DNA of 27,949 bases. Source: CAYVBN01 sp964538565. GTDB taxonomy: Bacteria; Pseudomonadota; Alphaproteobacteria; Rhizobiales; Xanthobacteraceae. Made by a program: the position numbers and the translations under genes. The stretch spans positions 1 through 27,949 of the forward strand of contig CAZIGW010000331.1 in the NCBI GenBank assembly GCA_964538565.1. The letters run 5' to 3'. Positions 6,245 to 14,864 of the stretch are shown in pieces (position 1 is the stretch's first letter; the number at the start of each line of letters is the position of its first letter). The notes under the pieces are model-generated. The model was given only the letters and a program-made list of their open reading frames with translations. It was not told the origin of the DNA and did no database searches.

Positions 6245-8041
6245 ATGCCGAGCTACAAGGCGCCCGTCGACGAGGTGCTGTTTCTCCTCAACGACGTCTT
6301 CCAGCTGGAGCGCTATGACAATCTCCCCGGCTTCGCCGACGCCTCCGCCGACGTGGTGCGGGCGATCCTCGGCGAGGCCGGCAAGTTCTGCGAAGAGGTG
6401 CTGCTGCCGCTCAACCGCACCGGCGACCAGGAAGGCTGCCGCCGGCACGACGACGGCCGGGTGACCACCCCGAAGGGTTTCAGGGAGGCCTATCGGCTGC
6501 TCGTCGAAGGCGGCTGGGTCGGACTGTCGGTTCCGGCCGAGTTCGGCGGCCAGGGCCTGCCGGCGTTGCTCACGGTGGTCATCAACGAATTTCTGGCTTC
6601 GGCCAATCTTGCCTTCTCGATGTATCCGGGCCTGATCCAGGGCGCGATCGCCGCGCTCCTGCTGCACGGTTCGGACGAGCAGAAGCGCCGGTTTCTGCCC
6701 AGGCTCGTTTCCGGAGAGTGGGCCGGCACCATGAACCTGACCGAGCCCCATTGCGGCACTGATCTCGGCCTGTTGCGCACCAAGGCCGTGCCGCAGGCCG
6801 ACGGCAGCCATGCGCTGACCGGCACCAAGATCTTCATCTCGGGCGGCGAGCAGGATCTCACGGAGAACATCATCCATCTGGTGTTGGCGCGCATCGAGGG
6901 CGCTCCCGAAGGCACGAAAGGCATCTCTCTGTTCGTCGTGCCGAAGGTGCTCGTCGGACCGGACGGCACGCTCGGCGCGCGCAACGGCGTCTCCTGCGGG
7001 GCGATCGAAGAGAAAATGGGCATCCACGCCAACGCGACCTGCGTGATGAACTACGACGGCGCGAAAGGCTGGCTGGTCGGCGAAGAAAACCGCGGGCTCG
7101 CTGCGATGTTCACCATGATGAACGAGGCGCGCCTGGGGGTCGGCGTGCAGGGACTGGCGCTCTCCGAGGTCGCCTACCAGAACGCCGCCGCCTACGCCAA
7201 GGACCGCCTGCAGGGTCGCGCGCTCACGGGCGCCAGGCACCCGGAAAGGTCGGCCGATCCGATCATCGTGCATCCCGACGTGCGGCGCACCCTGCTGGAA
7301 ATCCGCGCCTTCAACGAGGCGGCCCGCGCGCTCGTCGTCTGGACAGCGCTCAAGGGCGACATCGCGCGGCGCGCCGAGGACGAGGCGCAGCGCCGTGCCG
7401 CCGACGATCACATGGGCCTGCTCACCCCGGTGATCAAAGGCGTGCTCACCGACCAGGGTTTTGCCAACACGGTCGCCGCCCAGCAGATCTTCGGCGGCCA
7501 CGGCTACATCGCCGAATGCGGCGTGGAGCAGTTCGTGCGCGACGCGCGCATCGCCATGATCTACGAGGGCACGAACGGCATCCAGGCGCTCGACCTCGTC
7601 GGCCGCAAGCTCGGCAAGGACGGCGGGCGCGCCATCATGGCGTTCTTCAACGAGGTTCAGGGCTATGTGAAGGAACGCGCGAACGACGCCGCGCTGCGGC
7701 CCTACGTCGAACCGCTCGGCCGCGCGCTCGGCGACCTGCAGAAGGCCACCATGTGGTTCATGCACAACGCCATGGCGAAGCCCGACAACGCCGGCGCCGG
7801 CGCCACCGACTACATGCATCTCTTCGGCCTCGTCGCCCTCGGCTACATGTGGGCGCAGATGGTCGAGGCGGCGCAGCGCAGGATCGCCGCCGGCATGAAC
7901 GGCGCCGACCGGCAGCTCGCCGCCAAGCCGGCGATCGGGCGTTTCTTCATGGAGCGGATGCTGCCGGCGACGGCCACGCACCTCGCGCGTATCGAGGCCG
8001 GCGCCGACAGCACGATGGAACTGCCGGCGGAGGCCTTCTGA
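6245..8041 (+). CDS. Acyl-CoA dehydrogenase, large (about 600-residue) type
   Basis: A 598-residue FAD enzyme that introduces the alpha-beta double bond into acyl-CoA, the first step of beta-oxidation. Order of parts: a short N-terminal extension (about 3-36, SYKAPVDEVLFLLNDVF), the helical N-terminal domain (about 38-158), the middle beta domain (about 160-270, with MNLTEPHCGTDLG), the FAD-binding C-terminal helical domain (about 280-450), and an extra C-terminal helical domain (about 465-590). The last two mark the long subfamily that also includes DmdC (3-methylthiopropionyl-CoA dehydrogenase) and many FadE-like proteins. The catalytic base is Glu441 in IYEGTNGIQ, the usual position. GAGGGA ahead of the ATG at 6245 is a good ribosome binding site. 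It is the first gene of the operon after the operator. Substrate chain length is not readable; a DmdC activity is possible but no other dmd gene is present. Confidence 0.9.
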   Translation: MPSYKAPVDEVLFLLNDVFQLERYDNLPGFADASADVVRAILGEAGKFCEEVLLPLNRTGDQEGCRRHDDGRVTTPKGFREAYRLLVEGGWVGLSVPAEFGGQGLPALLTVVINEFLASANLAFSMYPGLIQGAIAALLLHGSDEQKRRFLPRLVSGEWAGTMNLTEPHCGTDLGLLRTKAVPQADGSHALTGTKIFISGGEQDLTENIIHLVLARIEGAPEGTKGISLFVVPKVLVGPDGTLGARNGVSCGAIEEKMGIHANATCVMNYDGAKGWLVGEENRGLAAMFTMMNEARLGVGVQGLALSEVAYQNAAAYAKDRLQGRALTGARHPERSADPIIVHPDVRRTLLEIRAFNEAARALVVWTALKGDIARRAEDEAQRRAADDHMGLLTPVIKGVLTDQGFANTVAAQQIFGGHGYIAECGVEQFVRDARIAMIYEGTNGIQALDLVGRKLGKDGGRAIMAFFNEVQGYVKERANDAALRPYVEPLGRALGDLQKATMWFMHNAMAKPDNAGAGATDYMHLFGLVALGYMWAQMVEAAQRRIAAGMNGADRQLAAKPAIGRFFMERMLPATATHLARIEAGADSTMELPAEAF

Positions 8042-8124
8042 ATGCCGCCGTCCCTGGCCGGCACGGGTTCGGCGGAGCCAGCGGAATCGACGCCTCCGCA
8101 GCGCGCGGCGATGAAGGCAGGCGA

Positions 8125-9282
8125 ATGACCGTCCTCGATCTCCCGCGCCCGTCATGGATGACCGAGGACCTGGTCCTGCTCGAGGACCAGGCGCGGCGTT
8201 TCATCGAATCCGAATTCGTCCCGCACCTCGAACGCTGGCATGAACAGGGCGGATACGAGCGCGAGGTGTGGAACAAGTTCGGCGCGGCCGGTCTGCTGTG
8301 CGCCTCGATTCCGGAGGAATACGGCGGCGCGGGCGGCAGCTTCGCGCACGAAGCGGTCATCAACCGCGCCATCAGCCTCGCGGGCTTCGACTCCTTCGGG
8401 GCGCCGCTGCATTCCGGCATCGTCGCCCCCTACATCCTGCATTACGGCACCGAGGCGCAGAAGCGGCGCTGGCTGCCGCGGCTCGCGACCGGCGAACTCG
8501 TCGGCGCCATCGCGATGACCGAGCCCGGCACCGGCTCCGATCTCCAGGCGGTGCGCACGACCGCAAGGCGCGTCGGCAACGGCTATGTGCTGAACGGCGC
8601 CAAGACCTTCATCACCAACGGGCAGCACGCGAATTTCGTGATCGTCGTCGCCAAGACGGATCCGGCCGCGGGTGCGAAGGGCGTTTCGCTCATCGTCGTC
8701 GAAACCGACGGCGCGCAGGGATTCCGCCGCGGACGCAGGCTCGCCAAGCTCGGGCTCGACGCGGCGGATACGTCGGAACTCTTCTTCGAGGACGTCCCGC
8801 TCCCGGCTGACAGCCTGCTCGGCGGCAAGGAGGGACAGGGCTTCGCCCAGCTCATGACCGAATTGCCGCAGGAGCGCCTCATCGTCGCAGTGCACGCCAT
8901 GGCGATGATGGAGCGGGCCCTCACCCTCACGATCGACTACGTCAAGGCGCGCGAGGCCTTCGGCCGCAGGATCCTCGATTTCCAGAACACCCAGTTCGTG
9001 CTGGCCGAGTGCAAGACGCAGGCGAGCATCGCCCGGGTGTTTCTCGACCATTGCATCGAGCGGCACCTCGCCGGCGGCTGCGACCAGGTGACGGCCTCGA
9101 TGGCGAAATACTGGCTCAGCGACCGTCTGGGCGAGATCGCCGACCGATGCCTGCAGCTCTTCGGCGGCTACGGCTACATGGACGAATATCCGATCTCTCG
9201 CATCTACCGCGACGCGCGGGTGCTGCGCATCTATGCCGGAACGAACGAAATCATGAAACTGTTGATCGCGCGCAGCCTGTGA
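8125..9282 (+). CDS. Acyl-CoA dehydrogenase, long-chain (LCAD/IVD) type
   Basis: A 385-residue acyl-CoA dehydrogenase from the ATG at 8125, preceded by a purine-rich AAGGCAGGCGA. It is different from the upstream paralogue: length is that of the classical family, with AMTEPGTGSDLQ in the FAD/substrate domain and GGYGYMDEYPISRIYRDAR near the C-terminus. The usual catalytic Glu position is Ala371 (YAGTNEI), so the base should lie elsewhere. The segment ELPQERL (246-252) strongly resembles mammalian LCAD, whose catalytic Glu lies in this helix, and Glu250 is the likely base, as also in isovaleryl-CoA dehydrogenase. The C-terminal third also reads like LCAD (FQNTQF, MAKYW). Likely substrates are long or branched acyl-CoAs. 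The gap to the previous gene is 83 bases. Electrons would go to ETF, whose genes are not here. Confidence 0.9.
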   Translation: MTVLDLPRPSWMTEDLVLLEDQARRFIESEFVPHLERWHEQGGYEREVWNKFGAAGLLCASIPEEYGGAGGSFAHEAVINRAISLAGFDSFGAPLHSGIVAPYILHYGTEAQKRRWLPRLATGELVGAIAMTEPGTGSDLQAVRTTARRVGNGYVLNGAKTFITNGQHANFVIVVAKTDPAAGAKGVSLIVVETDGAQGFRRGRRLAKLGLDAADTSELFFEDVPLPADSLLGGKEGQGFAQLMTELPQERLIVAVHAMAMMERALTLTIDYVKAREAFGRRILDFQNTQFVLAECKTQASIARVFLDHCIERHLAGGCDQVTASMAKYWLSDRLGEIADRCLQLFGGYGYMDEYPISRIYRDARVLRIYAGTNEIMKLLIARSL

Positions 9283-9343
9283 GCGCGCCGGTGTCCCGCG
9301 TCCGCGACGGAATGACGGCAGGCCGGCAACAAGGAGCAGACCC

Positions 9344-10552
<1,209 letters not shown>

Positions 10553-10556
10553 CCTC

Positions 10557-11027
10557 ATGCCGAAAATCGATATTGCCACCCTGCCGCTCGCCACCGGCAC
10601 CAACTATCCGCCGCCGTTCGACGCGCTCGTCGCCGGGCGCGAGCGCAAGCGTCTGGGCAACGCCATCGGTCTCACGCAGTTCGGCGTCAACCTGACCCGG
10701 CTCAAACCGGGCGCCGCCTCGGCGCTGCGCCACTGGCACCACAACGAGGACGAGTTCGTCTACATGCTCGAAGGCGAGGTGGTTCTGGTCGAGAACGAGG
10801 GCGAGACGGTGCTGCGCCCGGGCGACGCCGCCGGCTTCAAGGCCGGCGTCGAGAACGGACATCACCTGGTCAACCGCTCCGACCGCGACGCCGTCTACCT
10901 GGAGATCGGCACGCGCGCCGCCAGCGAGAAGGCCGAGTATCCGGACATCGACTGCGTGTTCGAGCGCGACGGCCAGAATAGCATCTTCCGGCGCCGCTCG
11001 GGCGAAGCCTACGTGCCGGAAAAGTGA
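10557..11027 (+). CDS. Single-domain cupin protein in the fad operon
   Basis: A 156-residue small beta-barrel protein. The first cupin motif is complete: His59-x-His61 followed by Glu66 and Gly73 (LRHWHHNEDEFVYMLEG). The second motif region PGDAAGFKAGVENGHHLVN supplies a further histidine, so a metal-binding site should be intact. Family members range from oxygenases and isomerases to binding or regulatory proteins, and the sequence gives no substrate. The N-terminal part (KIDIATLPLATGTNYPPPFD) is typical of a group of small bacterial cupins of unknown function. It starts only 4 bases after the thiolase stop and 37 bases before the FadB-like gene, so it is certainly co-transcribed. Binding of an acyl-CoA pathway intermediate or a detoxifying side reaction is possible; this is speculation. 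Confidence 0.85.
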   Translation: MPKIDIATLPLATGTNYPPPFDALVAGRERKRLGNAIGLTQFGVNLTRLKPGAASALRHWHHNEDEFVYMLEGEVVLVENEGETVLRPGDAAGFKAGVENGHHLVNRSDRDAVYLEIGTRAASEKAEYPDIDCVFERDGQNSIFRRRSGEAYVPEK

Positions 11028-11064
11028 CGCCGCAACCGGGGCGGACGACCGCGAGGAAACGAGC

Positions 11065-13275
11065 ATGACCTACCGCAATTTCGCTTTCGAGGTCGACGCC
11101 GACGGAATCGCGCTCGTCACCTGGGACATGCCGCAGCGCTCGATGAACGTCATCGACATGACGGTGATCGAGGAGCTGTCCGCGATCGTCGAGCGGGTCG
11201 CCGCCGACGTCGCCGTCAAGGGCGCGGTCATCACCTCGGGCAAGGAAGCGTTCTGCGCCGGCGCCGACATCGCGCTGCTCGAGCGGCTCGGCCGCATGTT
11301 CGCCGACATGGCGAAGGATCACGGCGAGGAAGCCGCCGCGAAGGTGCTGTTCGAGGAGAGCCGCAAGCTCTCGCTGCTCTACCGGCGGCTGGAGACCTGC
11401 GGCAAGCCGTGGGTCGCCGCGATCAACGGAACGGCGGTGGGCGGCGCCTTCGAGCTCTGTCTTGCCTGCCACCACCGCGTCGCCGCCGACAATCCCAAGA
11501 CCCGCGTGGGCCTGCCCGAGGTGAAGATCGGCATCTTCCCGGGCGCCGGCGGGACGCAGCGCGTCGCCCGCATGCTGCCGCCAGCCGATGCGCTGCCGTT
11601 TCTGCTCAAGGGCGACCAGATCCGCCTCGATCGCGCCAAGGCGATGAAGCTCGTCGACGCGGTCGTGCCGCCGGACGATCTGGTGCGTCACGCCAAGGAG
11701 TGGATCGAGGCCGGCGGCAGCGCGAAGGCGCCGTGGGACACGGACGGTTTCCGCCTGCCCGGCGGGCCGGTCTATTCGAAGGCCGGCATGATGACGTTCC
11801 CGGCGGCGAACGCGATCTATCGGCGCGAAACCTACGACAATTATCCCGCCGCGCGCGCCATCCTGCAGGTCGTCTACGAGGGCCTGTTGCTGCCGATGGA
11901 CCAGGCGCTGCGCGTCGAGTCGCGCTGGTTTGCCCGCATCCTGCGCACGCCGGAAGCGAGCGCCATGATGCGCACGCTGTTCGTCTCGATGCAGGAACTC
12001 AACAAGGGCGCGCGCCGGCCGGCCGGCGTGCCGCCCACGTCGCTCAAGAAGATCGGCGTCATCGGGGCCGGCTTCATGGGTGCCGGCATCGCCTATGTGA
12101 GCGCCAACGCGGGGCTCGAGGTGGTGCTGATCGACCGCGATCAGGAATCCGCCGACAAGGGCAAGGCGCAATCGCACAGGCTCATCACCGAGCAGGTCAA
12201 CAAGGGACGCGCCAAACCGGCGGATCGCGACGCGCTGCTTGCCCGCATCACCCCGACCGCCGACTACGCCCGACTCGCCGGCTGCGATCTCGTGATCGAA
12301 GCCGTCTTCGAGGACCGCAAGGTCAAGGCCGAGACCATCGCCAAGGCGCAGGCGGTACTCGGCGATGCCGTCATCTTCGGCTCAAACACCTCGACGCTGC
12401 CGATCACTTCGCTCGCCGCGCAGTTCAAGGACCCGAGCCGCTTCATCGGCATCCATTTCTTCTCGCCGGTCGAGCGGATGATGCTGGTCGAGATCATTCT
12501 CGGCAAGGAGACGGGCGATACGGCGCTCGCGGCGGCGCTCGACTACGTGCGGGCGATCCGCAAGACGCCGATCGTCGTCAACGACTCGCGCGGCTTCTAC
12601 ACCTCGCGCGTGGTCGGCACCTATATCCGCGAAGGCCACCTGATGCTCGCCGAAGGCGTGCCGCCGGCGATGATCGAGAACGTCGGCCGCATGGCGGGCA
12701 TGCCGGTCGGCCCGCTCTCCCTCAACGACGAGGTCGCGATCGACCTCGCCTGGAAGATCCTCAAGGCGACCGAAGCCGACCTCGGACCCGGCTCGGTCGA
12801 TGCGCGCCAGAAGGCGCTGCTCGAAGCGATGGTCGAGAAGCACGGCCGGCTCGGCCGCAAGAACCGCAAGGGCTTCTACGACTATCCGGAAAAGGGTCGG
12901 AAGCGGCTGTGGCCCGATCTCGCCTCGCTGCAGCCGGCGCCGCTCGATCCCGACACGCTCGACGTCGCCGAGATGAAGCACCGTTTTCTCGTTATCCAGG
13001 CGCTCGAATCCGCGCGCTGCTTCGAGGAGGGCGTGCTCACCGACGTGCGCGAGGCCGACGTCGGCTCGATCCTCGGCTTCGGCTTCGCGCCGTTCACCGG
13101 CGGAACGCTGAGCTACGTCGACATGCTGGGCGCCGATCGCTTCGTCGCGCTTTGCGGTGCGCTCGAAAGCAAATACGGTGAGCGCTTCCGGGCGCCCAAG
13201 CTCCTGCGCGACATGGCGGCCGGGAAGGAAAGTTTCTACGGCCGCTTCCATTCCGTCCGCACCCGGGCGGCGTGA
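11065..13275 (+). CDS. fadB: Bifunctional enoyl-CoA hydratase / 3-hydroxyacyl-CoA dehydrogenase (FadB-like)
   Basis: A 736-residue multifunctional beta-oxidation enzyme. The N-terminal crotonase domain (about 5-200) has the oxyanion-hole segments FCAGADIA (63-70) and NGTAVGGAFE (121-130) and the two expected acidic residues Glu130 and Glu152 (in GLPEVKIGIFPGAGG). The NAD-binding domain begins at about 329 with the Rossmann motif GAGFMG (334-339). Catalytic His464 lies in IHFFSPVERMMLVEII; E. coli FadB has N-P where this has S-P, a common variant. C-terminal helical 3HCDH domains follow to the end (NDSRGFYTSRV near 514 and GRKNRKGFYDYP near 598). It hydrates 2-enoyl-CoA and oxidises the product to 3-ketoacyl-CoA for the thiolase two genes upstream. 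GAGGAAACGAGC before the ATG at 11065 is a good ribosome binding site. Confidence 0.92.
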   Translation: MTYRNFAFEVDADGIALVTWDMPQRSMNVIDMTVIEELSAIVERVAADVAVKGAVITSGKEAFCAGADIALLERLGRMFADMAKDHGEEAAAKVLFEESRKLSLLYRRLETCGKPWVAAINGTAVGGAFELCLACHHRVAADNPKTRVGLPEVKIGIFPGAGGTQRVARMLPPADALPFLLKGDQIRLDRAKAMKLVDAVVPPDDLVRHAKEWIEAGGSAKAPWDTDGFRLPGGPVYSKAGMMTFPAANAIYRRETYDNYPAARAILQVVYEGLLLPMDQALRVESRWFARILRTPEASAMMRTLFVSMQELNKGARRPAGVPPTSLKKIGVIGAGFMGAGIAYVSANAGLEVVLIDRDQESADKGKAQSHRLITEQVNKGRAKPADRDALLARITPTADYARLAGCDLVIEAVFEDRKVKAETIAKAQAVLGDAVIFGSNTSTLPITSLAAQFKDPSRFIGIHFFSPVERMMLVEIILGKETGDTALAAALDYVRAIRKTPIVVNDSRGFYTSRVVGTYIREGHLMLAEGVPPAMIENVGRMAGMPVGPLSLNDEVAIDLAWKILKATEADLGPGSVDARQKALLEAMVEKHGRLGRKNRKGFYDYPEKGRKRLWPDLASLQPAPLDPDTLDVAEMKHRFLVIQALESARCFEEGVLTDVREADVGSILGFGFAPFTGGTLSYVDMLGADRFVALCGALESKYGERFRAPKLLRDMAAGKESFYGRFHSVRTRAA

Positions 13276-13312
13276 CCGTCGGGCGGCCGGTCGACCAGAG
13301 GCGGCCGGTCCG

Positions 13313-14521
13313 ATGTCCGAGCCCGATCCTCCGCAATCGTTTCTCCGCTGGCGGGAAATTCCCGCCGGCGTCTGGGCGCTCGGGGTCGTCTCGCTGCTGA
13401 TGGATCTCTCCTCGGAGATGATCCACGCGCTGCTGCCGCTCTATCTCGTCAGCGTGCTGGGCACATCCGCGCTCGCGGTCGGCGTCATCGAGGGCATCGC
13501 GGAAGCGACCACCATGGTGGTGAAGATCTTTTCCGGCGCGCTGAGCGACCGCCTCGGCAAGCGCAAGTGGCTCGCGGCTGCGGGCTACGGGCTCGCGGCC
13601 TTCACCAAGCCGGTGTTTCCGCTCGCGCCCACGCTCGGCTGGCTCATTGCCGCGCGCTTCGTCGATCGCGTCGGCAAGGGTATCCGCGGCGCCCCGCGCG
13701 ACGCCCTGATCGCCGACCTGACGCCGGCCGCGGTGCGCGGCGCGGCCTTCGGACTGCGGCAATCGCTCGACACGGTCGGCGCGGTGCTCGGGCCGCTCGT
13801 CGCCATCGTCCTCATGGCGCTCACTGCGGACAACTTCAGGTTCGTGTTCTGGGTCGCCGTCGTTCCAGCCTTCTTGTCGTTCGCCGTCATCGCCTTCGGT
13901 GTCGGTGAACCCGACCGGCCGGTGGGCGGCAAGCCGGTGCGCTCGCCGTTGTCGCTCGCGGAACTCAGCCGGCTCGGGTCTGCCTACTGGCTGATCGTCG
14001 CCGTCGCCTCGGTGTTCACGCTCGCGCGCTTCAGCGAAGCGTTCCTTCTGTTGCGCGCGCAATCGATCGGACTCGATCTCACGCTCGTTCCGGCCGTCAT
14101 GGTGCTGATGAACATCGTATACGCGCTCGCCGCGTGGCCGGCCGGCGTCCTCTCCGACCGCATCGGCCGCTTCGGCCTGCTCGCCGGCGGATTCGCGCTC
14201 CTGCTCGCGGCCGATCTCGCGCTCGCGTTCGCGACGGACCTCGGCACGCTCGGCCTCGGCGTCGCGCTCTGGGGGTTGCACCTGGGGCTCACACAGGGGC
14301 TGCTGGCGAGTCTGGTGGCCGACACCGCGCCCGCCGACCTGCGCGGCACCGCGTTCGGCATGTTCAACCTCACCGGCGGCGGCGCCACCCTGGTGGCGAG
14401 CGTGCTGGCCGGCGAGCTGTGGGACCGCATCGGTCCGGACGGAACCTTCATCGCCGGCGCGATCTTCACCGCCATCGCGCTCGCGGCGCTGCCGGCGGTC
14501 CGGCGCGTGGCCGACCGCTAG
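13313..14521 (+). CDS. MFS transporter
   Basis: A 402-residue major facilitator superfamily permease with about twelve hydrophobic helices. The cytoplasmic loop 2-3 signature GALSDRLGKRK is clear, and the second half repeats it as GVLSDRIGRFG. Helix 4-5 carries the distinctive RVGKGIRGAPRDALIADLTP. The start at the ATG at 13313 gives a short cytoplasmic N-terminus (SEPDPPQSFLRWREIPAG) before helix 1; 52 further in-frame codons upstream overlap the fadB end and are not credible. It follows the FadB-like gene by 37 bases and could be co-transcribed, but a role in fatty-acid metabolism is not indicated by sequence. The family includes drug, sugar-phosphate and metabolite exporters. Its stop codon overlaps the antisense end of the aldo/keto reductase remnant. 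Confidence 0.85.
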   Translation: MSEPDPPQSFLRWREIPAGVWALGVVSLLMDLSSEMIHALLPLYLVSVLGTSALAVGVIEGIAEATTMVVKIFSGALSDRLGKRKWLAAAGYGLAAFTKPVFPLAPTLGWLIAARFVDRVGKGIRGAPRDALIADLTPAAVRGAAFGLRQSLDTVGAVLGPLVAIVLMALTADNFRFVFWVAVVPAFLSFAVIAFGVGEPDRPVGGKPVRSPLSLAELSRLGSAYWLIVAVASVFTLARFSEAFLLLRAQSIGLDLTLVPAVMVLMNIVYALAAWPAGVLSDRIGRFGLLAGGFALLLAADLALAFATDLGTLGLGVALWGLHLGLTQGLLASLVADTAPADLRGTAFGMFNLTGGGATLVASVLAGELWDRIGPDGTFIAGAIFTAIALAALPAVRRVADR

Positions 14522-14790
14522 CGCTCGTCGGGCCGAAACGCGCGGCGCTCGGTCGTGCGCTCGCTGTCCATCTGGGCGAGAACCGCCGGCATGCAGCGTT
14601 CGCCCGCGATGGCGCCCGCCGGAATCGCGCGCGCGATGCGCGCAAGTTCCTCGGTCGTGAGCACCACGGCGAGGGCGCCGAGCGCTTCGTCGAGCTGGTC
14701 GCGCCGGCGAGCGCCGACGAGCGGGACGACATCTTCGCCTTGCGCCCGCGCCCATGCGAGCGCGAGCTTCCGTCTCCGCCCCGGCATCGT
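14518..14790 (-). pseudogene. C-terminal remnant of an aldo/keto reductase
   Basis: The minus-strand frame ending at 14518 reads KLALAWARAQGEDVVPLVGA, then RRRDQLDEALGALAVVLTTEE, and later IPAGAIAGERC. This matches the C-terminal NADPH-binding and last-helix region of AKR-family oxidoreductases (compare ALAWLLAQGEDIVPIPGTKR...LTPEELARI...). About 85 residues are recognisable, out of roughly 330 in an intact enzyme. Upstream (towards 14800) the homology stops and the pckA terminator begins, so the TIM barrel with the catalytic Asp/Tyr/Lys/His is missing. No start signal makes sense. It is best read as a gene fragment left by a deletion or rearrangement between the MFS gene and pckA. Confidence 0.75.
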
Positions 14791-14814
14791 AAAACAACAA
14801 TGAGCGCGCGGCCG

Positions 14815-14847
14815 AAAAACGAAGGGCGGCCGTGCGGCCGCCCTTCG
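14815..14847 (-). terminator. Intrinsic terminator of pckA
   Basis: CGAAGGGCGGCC (14820-14831) pairs perfectly with GGCCGCCCTTCG (14836-14847) around GTGC. Reading on the minus strand, the stem is followed at once by TTTTT (14819-14815). It lies 17 bases after the pckA stop codon. This is the clearest Rho-independent terminator in the window. Confidence 0.9.
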
Positions 14848-14864
14848 GATTTCGGAGAAGCCGA

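Noticed and set aside
6245..8041. Specific assignment of the large acyl-CoA dehydrogenase as DmdC.
   Set aside because: No dmdB, dmdD or other dimethylsulfoniopropionate gene is nearby and the subfamily contains enzymes with other substrates.
6005..8155. Long minus-strand frame across the first acyl-CoA dehydrogenase.
   Set aside because: Histidine/arginine/glutamate-rich antisense shadow; the plus-strand protein is clear and complete.
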